The notes: a model not told the origin generated them from the letters alone. DNA of 64,000 nt from Nostoc sp. UHCC 0702 (GCA_017164015.1 CP071065.1:682001-746000), one strand, 5' to 3'. Shown: positions 43,351 to 52,204, counted from the stretch's first letter. Numbers and translations: made by a program.

Positions 43351-43432
43351 AGAATCCCCTCGCCTTTAGGCAGGGGAGTGTCAAAAAATCACTAAAATAA
43401 AGAACTGAACAATCACATATTAGTTTCCCAGG

Positions 43433-44104
43433 ATGGCGTTTGTCATGAAAGCATTTGTCGCAGGAGCAACAGGTGAAACAGGTCGCCGGATTGTGCAAGA
43501 ATTGATAGCGCGGAACATCCCCGTTCGTGCTTTGGTGCGGGATACAGAAACAGCTAGAGCTATTTTGCCTCCTGAAACTGAACTAGTGGTAGGCGATGTG
43601 TTGAACTCACAAAGCCTGACTGCTGCTTTGGGAGACAGCACAGTATTGCTGTGCGCTACTGGGGCGAAACCCAGCTTCGACCCGACCGGGCCTTATAAAG
43701 TAGATTTTGAAGGTACTAAAAATTTAGTGGATGTAGCCAAGGCAAAGGGAATCGAGCATTTTATTATTGTTTCTTCCTTATGTACTTCCCAATTGTTCCA
43801 TCCTTTAAACTTGTTCTGGCTAATTTTGGTTTGGAAAAAGCAAGCCGAGGAGTACATCCAGAAAAGCGGTCTTACCTATACGATTGTGCGACCTGGCGGT
43901 TTAAAGAATGAAGATAATACTGATGCTATAGTCATGCAGGGTGCTGATACATTATTCGATGGTAGTATTCCTCGGCAAAAAGTCGCTCAGGTTTGTGTTG
44001 AGTCTTTGTTTGAGCCAGCCGCACGTAATAAAATTGTCGAGATTGTTGCTAAACCTGAAGCTACATCAAAAAGCTTTGGCGAGTTATTTGCTAACGTCGC
44101 CTGA
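43433..44104 (+). CDS. Atypical SDR-family NAD(P)-binding protein
   Basis: The 223-residue protein begins with a Rossmann motif AFVAGATGETGRRIVQELI and has the atypical short-chain layout of Ycf39/Tic62-like proteins: ALVRDTETA, VVGDVLNSQSLTAAL, a central IVSSLCTSQLFHPLN and TIVRPGGL. The usual YxxxK catalytic pair is not evident, so it may bind NAD(P)H as a sensor or assembly factor rather than as an enzyme. Either ATG at 43433 or 43445 (MKAFVAGATG) could be the start; the second fits relatives better. It lies 48 bp after the orphan element. Confidence 0.85.
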   Translation: MAFVMKAFVAGATGETGRRIVQELIARNIPVRALVRDTETARAILPPETELVVGDVLNSQSLTAALGDSTVLLCATGAKPSFDPTGPYKVDFEGTKNLVDVAKAKGIEHFIIVSSLCTSQLFHPLNLFWLILVWKKQAEEYIQKSGLTYTIVRPGGLKNEDNTDAIVMQGADTLFDGSIPRQKVAQVCVESLFEPAARNKIVEIVAKPEATSKSFGELFANVA

Positions 44105-44165
44105 TTAACTAGTTAGGAGTTAGGAGTGAGGAATTAGGGATTTCCTACAAATAAATTATCCTCAA

Positions 44166-44230
44166 TTGTGGCGTGGGCATCCTGCCCGCCCTTCAGACAA
44201 AGGACGGGTGGGGAACACCCATCCCACAAG
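44166..44230. repeat. REPIN: two inverted REP sequences related to the RAYT-flanking REPs
   Basis: TTGTGGCGTGGGCATCCTGC at the left matches the RAYT REP (CTTGTGGGGTGGGCATCTTG) closely, and the right half is a second, more diverged REP in reverse (GGACGGGTGGGGAACACCCA). Two REPs facing each other about 10 bp apart form a REPIN, the mobile unit that RAYT transposases are thought to move. Confidence 0.75.
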
Positions 44231-44403
44231 AAAATTTGGAATATTTTTTAGAATAGAAGTCCTTAAAACTATTAACTCCTAACTAAACCGAAGTGATTTG
44301 TGAACTTTGCCGAAATCTGTGTATCAATGATTGTTGTTGACTAAGAGAGCGAATTTGAAGGAGTCAGACTCTGAAAGGCTTTGAACTCAAGGGCGTTGAA
44401 AAA

Positions 44404-45102
44404 TTGATTGGCCCAATAGCCGCACTTCTCGGCTTGATATGTTTGTTGCAATGGTATATATATGGAGACTTGCGATCGCCTGATGATCCCGTTTTTAGAG
44501 TTAAACAACCACCCTTAGTCATGAAAGGGGGTGATCCTTACATCCGTGCTTTGATGCGAACTATCTCAGCCAGCGAGGCAAATGGCAACCGTCCCTATTC
44601 CCTATTGTACGGTGGTCAGCAGGTCAACGACCTCAGCCGCCATCCTGAGATGTGCATCACAATTGTCACAGGCCCCAACACAGGAAATTGTTCTACAGCT
44701 GCTGGTAGATATCAAATCATCAATACTACTTGGTATCAAATAGCCCGCCGCTATCACCCAAACCCAAAACGGTTAATGTTTTGGGTTTCTTATAGTTTTG
44801 AACCAGAATATCAAGATTTGGTGGTTTATCGGTGGTTGAATGATTCGCAAGTTTGGAAAACTGATATTTCTCAGCTGCTACGTCAGGGTAAGTTAAATGA
44901 TGTTTTGCGGCGGCTGTCTCCCACATGGACAAGTCTGGGATATGGCATAGAAACTAATTCCATCAGTAGCTCTTTACCTAAGATTTATCAGACAATGTTG
45001 CAAGATGAATTAAACCCAAATAACCAACCACCATCATTAAATTTACCCCCAAGCTCAAGCACTCAAAACAAACCACTAGAAAATCAGTTAAAAGTTCAGT
45101 AA
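44404..45102 (+). CDS. Membrane-anchored lysozyme-like protein (lambda endolysin/GH104 type)
   Basis: A membrane segment (IAALLGLICLLQWYIYGD) is followed by a lysozyme-like domain: IRALMRTISASEANGNRPYS with the probable catalytic Glu, YGGQQVNDLSRHPE, and NCSTAAGRYQIINTTWYQIA, close to the STAAGRYQ motif of phage lambda R transglycosylase. It should cut peptidoglycan from the periplasmic side. The last 40 residues are Pro/Ser-rich. The start is uncertain: TTG at 44404 is the first usual start codon, while the frame is open to 44359 and a GGAG stands 7 bases before a CTG at 44371. No phage gene is nearby. Confidence 0.82.
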   Translation: MIGPIAALLGLICLLQWYIYGDLRSPDDPVFRVKQPPLVMKGGDPYIRALMRTISASEANGNRPYSLLYGGQQVNDLSRHPEMCITIVTGPNTGNCSTAAGRYQIINTTWYQIARRYHPNPKRLMFWVSYSFEPEYQDLVVYRWLNDSQVWKTDISQLLRQGKLNDVLRRLSPTWTSLGYGIETNSISSSLPKIYQTMLQDELNPNNQPPSLNLPPSSSTQNKPLENQLKVQ

Positions 45103-45120
45103 TTGGTCATCAACTACTAA

Positions 45121-45933
45121 TTAGTACCTCAAAAAATCTCTAATATTTTGCACAAAATCTTCGGTATTTTCAAAATGAATATTATGTCCAGCATTATTAA
45201 TTATTTTTAAATGAGCAAACTTGCACAATTGAGCCATTTCTGTATTGATATTTATAAATTTATCATCATATTCACCAGCTAGTAATAGCAAAGGCTTAGT
45301 ATTATCCTTAAGCATTTCCCACAAAGATGGTTGGCATCCAGTACCCATAAATTTGAGTGATTTAGCCAATTCAATTGGATGATTTTGTAATCGATTTTCT
45401 ACCATTATCTCAAATTTTGGATAATTTTTTATGTAGCCAAAAATCGGCTGATTGTACCAATGAGATAGAAAAGTTGCAAAATCACTTTTAATCACACTTC
45501 TTGCTAATTTATTAGCTATTTGATGATCGCGTTTAACTCGTTCTAATCGTTCTGTTTCCGTTGTCAAACCTGGAGAAGCTGATTCTAGTACAACTTTAGA
45601 AAAACGTTGCGGAAAATGTAGAGTGAGGTATAAAGCTAATCTCCCGCCCATTGAATAACCAACTAAAAAGCATTCAGAAATATTTAAATTATCTAGTAAA
45701 TAGATTAAGCCATAGGCAGTATTTGCCATTGTATAGTAATCGTCTTCACCTAAAACTTGAGTTTTCCCATGTCCGGGAAGGTCAAGAATTAGATACGAAA
45801 ATTCATCACCTAGTAATTGTATGGCTTCATCAAATTCATCAATGTTACCCATGAAGCCATGTAAGAACAAAATCAATGGTTTTTCTATATCGCCAATTAA
45901 AGAATAGTGAAATTGATAATTTTCTAAAATCAT
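45121..45933 (-). CDS. menH: 2-succinyl-6-hydroxy-2,4-cyclohexadiene-1-carboxylate synthase
   Basis: MenH makes an intermediate of phylloquinone, the photosystem I quinone. The 270-residue alpha/beta hydrolase has the oxyanion segment LFLHGFMGNIDEF, the nucleophile elbow VGYSMGGRLAL, the MenH-typical VLESASPGL, an Asp in AGEYDDKF and the His in NAGHNIHFE. The family assignment rests on ESASPGL and length. The gene is divergent from the DHFR-like gene, with only 20 bp between starts, and no other men gene is adjacent. Confidence 0.88.
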   Translation of the reverse strand: MILENYQFHYSLIGDIEKPLILFLHGFMGNIDEFDEAIQLLGDEFSYLILDLPGHGKTQVLGEDDYYTMANTAYGLIYLLDNLNISECFLVGYSMGGRLALYLTLHFPQRFSKVVLESASPGLTTETERLERVKRDHQIANKLARSVIKSDFATFLSHWYNQPIFGYIKNYPKFEIMVENRLQNHPIELAKSLKFMGTGCQPSLWEMLKDNTKPLLLLAGEYDDKFININTEMAQLCKFAHLKIINNAGHNIHFENTEDFVQNIRDFLRY

Positions 45934-45953
45934 ATTTTATTAATATCAAAAAT

Positions 45954-46484
45954 ATGCGTAAAATCAGTTTGTATATTGCTTCTAGTATTGATGGATATAT
46001 TGCCAGGCAGTCAGGTGAGGTAGATTGGCTATTCACCGATCAAGACTACGGTTACACAGAGTTTTTTGCCCAAATTGACACTGTAATTATGGGTAGCAAA
46101 ACTTATTTACAAGTACTAAATTTTGGAGAATATCCATATCAAGAGAAGGAAGGATTTGTTTTTTCCAAAACTCTGCAAGGTGAAACCAATCACAACATCA
46201 AGTTTGTGGGAAGTGATTGGAAGGATTTCGTCGAAACACTGCGTCAATCAGACGGTGGTAATATTTGGTTAGTTGGAGGAGCAGCAATGATTTATTCTTT
46301 CATGAAGCACAAGTTTATTGATGAACTAATTCTCTCGATACACCCAATTATTTTAGGAAATGGTATTTCCTTGATAGTTAACGATGCGAATTTAGAGACA
46401 AAACTTGAATTGAAAGATATTAAAACCTATAACTCTGGATTGGTACAAGTGTCTTACGATTTGCAGAAAAGTTTGCAAACTTAA
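45954..46484 (+). CDS. Dihydrofolate-reductase-family protein (RibD C-terminal domain type)
   Basis: The ATG at 45954 gives 176 residues starting MRKISLYIASSIDGYIAR, the typical opening of RibD-C/DHFR-like small proteins. Further motifs are GEVDWLF, TVIMGSKTYLQVL, and NIWLVGGAAMIYSF, the NADPH-binding GG loop. The frame is open 26 codons further upstream, but that part overlaps the divergent menH gene. Substrate unknown; relatives are annotated only as DHFR family. Confidence 0.88.
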   Translation: MRKISLYIASSIDGYIARQSGEVDWLFTDQDYGYTEFFAQIDTVIMGSKTYLQVLNFGEYPYQEKEGFVFSKTLQGETNHNIKFVGSDWKDFVETLRQSDGGNIWLVGGAAMIYSFMKHKFIDELILSIHPIILGNGISLIVNDANLETKLELKDIKTYNSGLVQVSYDLQKSLQT

Positions 46485-46567
46485 TCTGACAATGAGGCAG
46501 CAATTTTTTAAATCCTCCACCTCGCTTACTGCCGAAAGCATTGCTGCCTTTTTCAATTTTTTAGCTT

Positions 46568-46969
46568 TCAGGGCAAAAACCGATCTAAAGCTGCTTTTAA
46601 CTGTTGAATTTCAACTTCCATATTGCCCTCTTTAGCAGCTCTGGCAATACACTCAGTTAAATGTTCATCAAGAACGATTCTCGCCACCCGATCTAATGCA
46701 CCCCGCACAGCAGCAATCTGCAATAAAACATCAGGGCAAGGGCTATTTTCTTGCACCATTGTTTTAATACCACGAACATGTCCTTCTATACGTGACAGTC
46801 GATTGACAATTCGCCGTAAAGACTCTTCACTATGGATGTGAGGATGCACCGATTCTTCATGCCCATGACTATGGTCTGTATGCGCGTGGCTTACATCTTG
46901 ATTATGGGAGTGTTCTGCTTGCTCAGATACAGGCAAGGATTCGTTGATTAGTCGGTTTGATCCATTCAT
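46568..46969 (-). CDS. CsoR/RcnR-family metal-sensing repressor, InrS-like
   Basis: The 133-residue protein has a His-rich N-terminus (HSHNQDVSHAHTDHSHGHE) followed by the DUF156 helical domain (LRRIVNRLSRIEGHVRGIKT). The metal ligands fit the C-H-C pattern: Cys78 in SPCPD, His103 and Cys107 in DEHLTEC. The Ni sensor InrS of Synechocystis has this set plus an N-terminal His. Such proteins bind operator DNA until copper or nickel binds. No exporter gene adjoins it, so its target may lie elsewhere; the 490-bp repeat-rich region upstream is a candidate for self-control. Confidence 0.88.
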   Translation of the reverse strand: MNGSNRLINESLPVSEQAEHSHNQDVSHAHTDHSHGHEESVHPHIHSEESLRRIVNRLSRIEGHVRGIKTMVQENSPCPDVLLQIAAVRGALDRVARIVLDEHLTECIARAAKEGNMEVEIQQLKAALDRFLP

Positions 46970-47460
46970 GGGTTATGAAAGCACTGGTAGTACTAAAATC
47001 CTAGCCTAGAGAACAATAATTTAATTAACGTGAGTGGGAATTGGGAATTGGGAATTGGGCATTGGTTATTTCTCCCCTGCTCCCCTGCTCCCCCGCTCCC
47101 CAGTCCCCAGTCCCCAGCGAATGGGTAAAAGCCGAACCTGCAAAGGGTAAATCTCCATAATAGCTATGGGGCTAAATATGCAATTAATTTTAATTACAGG
47201 TGCTTGCACACTGCACCAAGTCCAATATTGGAGGAATCAGGCAAAACCTGAAGCTAAGAGCAAACGTTAAGATGCTGGATTTTCACCCAACCTGTAAAAA
47301 TAACTGTAGATAGATTTCTTAACTGAAGGATGAAGTATGAAGTATAAAATATCAGCTTTTAGTCTTTAGCCTACAGTGTAGGAAGCTACTCAAAGGGCGA
47401 CTACATCCTTTGTTTTGTCACGGCTAACTAACAATTATGCTTCTAAATTAGGTTGTGATT
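46970..47460. other. Intergenic region with GGGAATT and CCCCTGCT/CCCCAGT repeats
   Basis: No gene is seen in about 490 bp. GAATTGGGAATTGGG units lie at 47036-47058 and C-rich units (CTCCCCTGCTCCCCTG, CCCCAGTCCCCAGT) at 47071-47117. The right half holds the promoter of the HhoA-like protease gene. I see no RNA gene. Confidence 0.6.
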
Positions 47461-48678
47461 ATGCGATTTTACAAACTACCCCGTTCCATACGTCAACTTA
47501 GTACTCATGTGTTAGCGATCGCTTTAGGTGTTGTGCTAACTGTTACTTCTCTGCAAGTATTGCCCTCGCAAGCCGAACCTGCACCAAATCTCGCGACTAA
47601 CCCAGATAACTCAGAACTGATTGCTCAACGACCATCACCTGCAACTACTGCGATCGGTAGCACTAGCTTTGTCACAGCAGCTGTAAATCGTGTCGGTTCA
47701 GCAGTTGTACGGATTGACACAGAAAGAACAATTACCCGTAGAGTCGATCCATTTATGGAAGATCCTTTTTTCCGTAGGTTTTTCGGTGACAGCTTACCCC
47801 AACAGTTACCCTCTGAACAATTGCGGGGTCTTGGTTCTGGTTTCATCATTGACAAAAGCGGGTTAATTTTAACTAATGCCCACGTGGTAGATAAAACTGA
47901 TAAGGTGACAGTCCGCCTCAAGGATGGTCGCAGCTTTGAAGGAAAAGTTCAAGGTATTGATGAAGTCACAGATTTAGCGGTGGTGAAAATTAACGCTGGT
48001 GGCGATTTACCAGTCGCGTCCTTGGGTTCTTCCAATAATGTACAGGTGGGAGACTGGGCGATCGCAGTTGGTAATCCTCTAGGATTTGATAACACCGTTA
48101 CTTTAGGAATTGTCAGCACCTTGAAACGTTCCAGCGCCCAAGTTGGTATCACTGACAAACGCTTGGATTTTATTCAAACTGATGCAGCAATTAACCCTGG
48201 TAACTCTGGTGGGCCATTATTAAATGAACGGGGTGAAGTGATTGGGATTAACACAGCTATTCGTGCTGACGCTATGGGTATTGGCTTTGCAATTCCCATT
48301 GATAAAGCCAAAGCGATCGCATCTCAATTACAGCGTGACGGCAAAGTTGCCCACCCCTATTTAGGCGTGCAAATGGTAACTTTAACGCCTCAATTAGCCC
48401 AGCAGAATAACACTGATCCCAACTCTTCTATCGAAATACCAGAAGTTAACGGCGTTTTGGTGATGCGAGTTATACCCAATTCTCCAGCTGCTACTGCTGG
48501 TATCCGCCGGGGCGATGTCATTGTTCAAATTGATGGTAAACCAATCACCAGCGCCGAACAGTTACAGAATCTTGTAGAAGATAGTCGCCTTGGTCAAGTG
48601 TTGCAGGTGAAAGTGCAACGAGGTAATCAAACACAGCAGCTATCAGTACGTACAGCTGAATTGCAAAATGCTTCTTAG
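47461..48678 (+). CDS. HhoA/HtrA-type (Deg) serine protease with PDZ domain
   Basis: The ATG at 47461 is preferred over the GTG two codons upstream and gives 405 residues. A signal peptide ([21 protein letters not shown]) sends it to the periplasm or lumen. The catalytic triad is His in LTNAHVVD (about 140), Asp in VTDLAVVKI (about 171) and Ser in [10 protein letters not shown] (about 247). One PDZ domain follows ([20 protein letters not shown], then [12 protein letters not shown]). Cyanobacteria have three such enzymes (HtrA, HhoA, HhoB) for envelope protein quality control; which one this is cannot be told safely. A strong terminator lies at 48735-48776. Confidence 0.93.
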   Translation: MRFYKLPRSIRQLSTHVLAIALGVVLTVTSLQVLPSQAEPAPNLATNPDNSELIAQRPSPATTAIGSTSFVTAAVNRVGSAVVRIDTERTITRRVDPFMEDPFFRRFFGDSLPQQLPSEQLRGLGSGFIIDKSGLILTNAHVVDKTDKVTVRLKDGRSFEGKVQGIDEVTDLAVVKINAGGDLPVASLGSSNNVQVGDWAIAVGNPLGFDNTVTLGIVSTLKRSSAQVGITDKRLDFIQTDAAINPGNSGGPLLNERGEVIGINTAIRADAMGIGFAIPIDKAKAIASQLQRDGKVAHPYLGVQMVTLTPQLAQQNNTDPNSSIEIPEVNGVLVMRVIPNSPAATAGIRRGDVIVQIDGKPITSAEQLQNLVEDSRLGQVLQVKVQRGNQTQQLSVRTAELQNAS

Positions 48679-48734
48679 ATGACTGATGACTGATCACAGT
48701 CGGTGTGGTCTGTATTGTTTGTCGATATTGTGAG

Positions 48735-48776
48735 CATAGGACAGTGTAACCAACGGTACACTGTCCTATGTTTTAT
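48735..48776 (+). terminator. Intrinsic terminator of the HhoA-like gene
   Basis: CATAGGACAGTGTA (48735-48748) pairs perfectly with TACACTGTCCTATG (48757-48770) over an 8-nt loop and is followed by TTTTATA. Confidence 0.9.
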
Positions 48777-48936
48777 AGCAAAAGCCTTAGTGGTTAGGAC
48801 ATCAACAGATGATAAAACCTAGACACAGACTTTTCACCCAGTCCCCAGTCCCCAATCCCCAATCCCCAATCCCCAGTCCCCAGTCCCCAATCCCCAATCC
48901 CCAGTCCCCAGTCCCCAATCCCCAATCCCCAATCCC
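48774..48936 (+). repeat. Dispersed repeat with conserved head and CCCCAGT/CCCCAAT heptamer tail
   Basis: A head of about 60 bp (TATAGCAAAAGCC ... GGTTAGGACATCAACAGATG ... CTTTTCACCCAG) is followed by about 14 CCCCAGT/CCCCAAT heptamers. The same head and tail occur in reverse at 58211-58330. An open frame through this repeat (starting at 48809) is not believed to be a gene. Confidence 0.85.
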
Positions 48937-49193
48937 CTGCTATACTGTGATTTCTGGCTGCTTGCTCATTTCTTCTGATTATAGTTTTACCAGCCCAATG
49001 AAATTTTTTTGAGGTTTTTGCATAAATTTTGAATTGATCCGCGATAGGTATCTTGAGGAGAAAACTAGCTTAGTTCTGGTTAAATCTTAGAGCAGAGCTT
49101 ATCCCAAAATCCTGTAAAAGGATTAATTTTTCTAGTGATTATTAATTGTTATCTAGCGTTAAATTTATCAAACTTCTTAATTCGTTGAGTACT

Positions 49194-49355
49194 ATGGCAC
49201 AAGCAAAAGTGGAATTAATGAATGTTCAGTCTCAAACTGCTGAAGAAATATTAGGTGTTGATGAGTTTTACCTAGTTGGTTCGTTGGTATCTCGTCGGTG
49301 CATTGGTAGAAGACCGAAACACAAACACAATTTTGACAACTGTGAGATGAATTAG
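49194..49355 (+). CDS. Small hypothetical protein
   Basis: The ATG at 49194 gives 53 residues (MAQAKVELMNVQSQTAEEIL, then GVDEFYLVGSLVSRRCIGRR and a basic, His/Asn-rich tail). The frame is open further upstream, but that part looks non-coding. A terminator at 49484-49516 follows. It may be a real small gene; no family is recognised. Confidence 0.4.
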   Translation: MAQAKVELMNVQSQTAEEILGVDEFYLVGSLVSRRCIGRRPKHKHNFDNCEMN

Positions 49356-49483
49356 AGGCTGTCTCTCAATAAATGTAAATTGATACTGACCGAGAATTAG
49401 TCTTCAATCAGGGGCGAAATAAAGAACAATCGACACCTACCGATTTGGTAATTAGGAAATTATTGTCTTATTCCATCCTCCTG

Positions 49484-49516
49484 AAAAACTCCATCCCTAA
49501 AAAGGTGGAGTTTTTT
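49484..49516 (+). terminator. Intrinsic terminator upstream of the channel gene
   Basis: ACTCCA (49488-49493) pairs with TGGAGT (49506-49511), flanked by five A residues before and six T residues after. It ends the transcript of the small upstream gene, about 110 bp before the next start. Confidence 0.8.
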
Positions 49517-49624
49517 AATTATAAGTATCGTGTTTACAGCTACAGTTCTGTTCCAGAAATGTGAGCAACAATGATTGTAAATAACTCGAAATGCAGCCCT
49601 TGCTGTAAATGATGCTGCTGTTTC

Positions 49625-51316
49625 ATGAAACCCCGAATAATTGTTTGTGGCTTAGGACGTACTGGATATAAAATCTTTCGTTTGTTGAGACAGCAGGGAG
49701 CAATTGTTGTTGGTATTCATCACCAACCTATCCCTGGTGAAGTAGCGGGAGATGTGATTGTTGGCGAATTACATGCAGCTGCTACCTTAACAGCAGCGTT
49801 AATTCAGGAGGCAGACACTTTAGTGATTGCTAGCTGTGATGATGCTGTGAATTTGTCGATTATGATGCAAGCACGGGTGCTAAATCCCCAAATTCGGATT
49901 ATTAACCGTCTTTATAATACGAACTTGGGCGATCGCTTGGATCAAACTTTGCCAAACCATTTGAGTATGAGTGTTGTGGGTTTAGCAGCACCAGTATTTA
50001 CATTTGTGGCGCTGGGAAACCAAGCAATTGGGCAAATCAAGTTATTTCAGCAGACTTGGCCTATCAAAGAAGAATATATAGATGAAAACCACCCTTGGCT
50101 GGGTTGTAAGCTGAGTGATTTGTGGGATGACACTTCACAGATGATGATTTATTACTTACCAGTGCAAGGTGAGATGGATTTAATATCTGCTGTGCTGTCT
50201 GGACAAGAGTTAAAATTAGGCGATCGCTTAATCATTGGTACTCAACCTCGCATCCGTCCCCCCCGCAGGTCATTAGCGAGAAAACTGCTGAAAATTTTTA
50301 CCAGTCTCAGCCAGTTTCAACAACATGCTCAATCGGTGGTGTCAATGGCCATCGTGCTTCTGGCGATCGTTTTTCTGTCTACACTCACCTATGCTACTAC
50401 TAAGCTCAATATTTCTTTTGTCGATGCCTTATATTTTGCTGTAGGTATGATCACGGGAGCCGGCGGCAATGACAAGGTAGTAGAAAATGCTCCCGACAGT
50501 ATTAAGTTATTTACCATTGTGATTATGCTGATTGGGGCGGCAGTGATTGGTATTTGGTACGCAATGCTTACCGATTTTGTCTTAGGCAGTCGCTTCAAAC
50601 AATTTTGGGATGCAGCACGTATTCCCCAGCGAAATCATTACATCGTCTGTGGCTTGAGTGGCATCGGTATCACAATTATTCAACAACTCCATGCTAGCGG
50701 ACATGAAGTAGTAGTAATTGAAACAGACTCCAATAACAGATTTGTCAACTCTACTAGAGGATTGGGTATTCCAGTAATTCAAGGTGATGCCAGCTTCCGC
50801 ACAATACTCAAAGCCAGCAATATCAACTCGGCTGCTGCGGTGCTTGCTGTCACCAACAACGATGCCACTAACTTAGAAATTGCCCTCAAAGCCAAAGGCT
50901 TAACACCAAGTATCCCGGTAATTGTCCACTATGCCGATCCTGATTTTGCTAGGATGGCGCAACAGTTATTTGACTTCGAGGCCGTACTCAGTCCCGCTGA
51001 ACTTGCAGCACCAGCTTTCGCCGCCGCAGCACTTGGAGGTAGAATTCTCGGCAATGGCATCACAGCGGATAATCTTTGGGTAGCTTTTGCTACTAAAATT
51101 ACACCATTACATCCTTTCTGCGGACAGTGGGTGAAAGATGTAGCTATGTTGGCTGATTGTGTGCCTTTATACTTGGAAACTAATTACCAAACCCTCCACG
51201 GCTGGGATTTACTAGAAACTATTCTCCGCAATGGCGATATTTTATACTTAACTATGTCTGCAACCAAATTATATCAGTTGTGGCACGACGAGCGATCGCA
51301 GGCGATCGTTAGTTAA
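49625..51316 (+). CDS. RCK-pore-RCK ion channel protein with an unusual selectivity filter
   Basis: The 563-residue protein begins with a TrkA-N/RCK Rossmann domain (IIVCGLGRTGYKIFRLL). Then come two membrane helices around a pore loop (VVSMAIVLLAIVFLSTLTYA; FTIVIMLIGAAVIGIWYAML) and a second RCK domain (YIVCGLSGIGITIIQQL, VVVIETD). The pore region keeps the surroundings of a K+ channel (FVDALYFAVGMIT...DSIKLFTIV) but has TGAGGND (residues 277-283) in place of TVGYGD. RCK domains usually bind nucleotide or Ca2+ to gate K+ channels. Ion specificity is therefore uncertain. It is monocistronic. Confidence 0.85.
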   Translation: MKPRIIVCGLGRTGYKIFRLLRQQGAIVVGIHHQPIPGEVAGDVIVGELHAAATLTAALIQEADTLVIASCDDAVNLSIMMQARVLNPQIRIINRLYNTNLGDRLDQTLPNHLSMSVVGLAAPVFTFVALGNQAIGQIKLFQQTWPIKEEYIDENHPWLGCKLSDLWDDTSQMMIYYLPVQGEMDLISAVLSGQELKLGDRLIIGTQPRIRPPRRSLARKLLKIFTSLSQFQQHAQSVVSMAIVLLAIVFLSTLTYATTKLNISFVDALYFAVGMITGAGGNDKVVENAPDSIKLFTIVIMLIGAAVIGIWYAMLTDFVLGSRFKQFWDAARIPQRNHYIVCGLSGIGITIIQQLHASGHEVVVIETDSNNRFVNSTRGLGIPVIQGDASFRTILKASNINSAAAVLAVTNNDATNLEIALKAKGLTPSIPVIVHYADPDFARMAQQLFDFEAVLSPAELAAPAFAAAALGGRILGNGITADNLWVAFATKITPLHPFCGQWVKDVAMLADCVPLYLETNYQTLHGWDLLETILRNGDILYLTMSATKLYQLWHDERSQAIVS

Positions 51317-51331
51317 TCTCACAAACCTATT

Positions 51332-52204
51332 TCAAAAGCTTTCCATCAATTCAACACACTTGTGCATTTGCTGGTGCATAGTCTCAGCATCAGCATGAAA
51401 CCTCCGCCCATGACCTGGTAGCACCCACTCAAAAGAGTAATTAGCCAATTGCCGCATTGATTTAGTTTGTTCTGACCAGGAATACCAGCAGACATCGTGG
51501 AACGCCACCAGCTGATGCAAACTTTCTGACCAAGCGAGATGGTCGCCAGTGAAGAGAAACTTATTCTTGTACAGTAAAACTGTATGTCCTTTGGTGTGAC
51601 CAGGAACAGGAATAATTAGCAAATCTGGAGTCAGCGCAAATTCTTCTACACCAGTTAGCTGTATTTCCACATTGCGAGTACTGCCAGAAATATCATCAGC
51701 GTGGAGAATGCGCTGACAATGGAAATGTTCGGCAAACTTTTGATGATCTGCCACATCATCTTGATGGGTTAAGTACATATAATGAATTCCACCCATCTCT
51801 TCTATACGCTTGACTAAAGGTGGCGTAAATCGGGGGGAATCAACTAAGATATTACCTTCCGCAAGTTGAATCAAATAACTAGCAGCACCATAAGATTTTT
51901 CTGAATGATAGCCACAGTGATAAATATTTTCATCTACTAAAAGCGGAAAAGTTTGCTGAGCATCTTTGATATCGTGTGGTTTTTCAACTGTGCCAATGGA
52001 ACTAGTAGGGCAAGCCAAAAGTGCTTGGAGTGCTGCTAATCTTTCTGTCTCATTCTCTGGTTGGTGAGATACTGCCGACTGTTCATCAACCCGATAAAAA
52101 ACTTCGGGAGTCATCCAGCGACATGTATCACAATCAATACAAGTGGTATCTACATAAAAATCGCCATTGACGTTTTGGGTGCGACGAAGATTTAAATGAG
52201 CCAT
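51332..52204 (-). CDS. Ferredoxin-domain plus metallo-beta-lactamase-fold hydrolase
   Basis: Residues 1-70 form a 4Fe-4S ferredoxin-like domain (TTCIDCDTCRWMTPEVF, later ALLACPTSSIGTV). From about residue 90 an MBL fold follows: LTHQDDVADH in place of THxHxDH, VPGHTKGHTVLLY, LFTGDHLAW and WVLPGHGRRF. The fusion is conserved in cyanobacteria and plants; function unknown, perhaps a redox-linked glyoxalase II-like hydrolase. The first metal motif has Asp for one His, as in several relatives. It converges on the channel gene with 15 bp between stops. Confidence 0.87.
   Translation of the reverse strand: MAHLNLRRTQNVNGDFYVDTTCIDCDTCRWMTPEVFYRVDEQSAVSHQPENETERLAALQALLACPTSSIGTVEKPHDIKDAQQTFPLLVDENIYHCGYHSEKSYGAASYLIQLAEGNILVDSPRFTPPLVKRIEEMGGIHYMYLTHQDDVADHQKFAEHFHCQRILHADDISGSTRNVEIQLTGVEEFALTPDLLIIPVPGHTKGHTVLLYKNKFLFTGDHLAWSESLHQLVAFHDVCWYSWSEQTKSMRQLANYSFEWVLPGHGRRFHADAETMHQQMHKCVELMESF

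Larger units (their letters stand above)
42682..43384. mobile_element. Orphan IS608-like element without tnpA or tnpB (703 bp, TTAT...TCAA)
   Basis: Its ends have the same plan as the full IS608-like copies. At the left, TTAT (42678-42681) is followed by AAGGATGGCTAGCTGAAAA, a basal stem CCCCGG/CCGGGG (42701-42706, 42744-42749) topped by GGCAC-GTA-GTGCC, then ATGAA. At the right, GAAT (43352-43355) precedes a hairpin CCCCTCGCC-TTTA-GGCAGGGG (43356-43376) and the end AGTGTCAA. The left guide is AAAA rather than AAAG and the target is TTAT rather than TTAC, a matching change. Inside are a 49-codon ribbon-helix-helix gene and about 400 bp of structured DNA, but no transposase, so it would need TnpA in trans. 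Confidence 0.7.

Noticed and set aside
44404..45102. Prophage remnant, because of the lysozyme-like gene and the holin-family gene at 37 kb
   Set aside because: The genes are 7 kb apart, both families are chromosomal in cyanobacteria, and no structural or integrase gene is present.
48836..48936. Heptamer arrays as a CRISPR or coding region
   Set aside because: Units are 7 bp with no spacers; the open frame through them is a by-product of the simple repeat.
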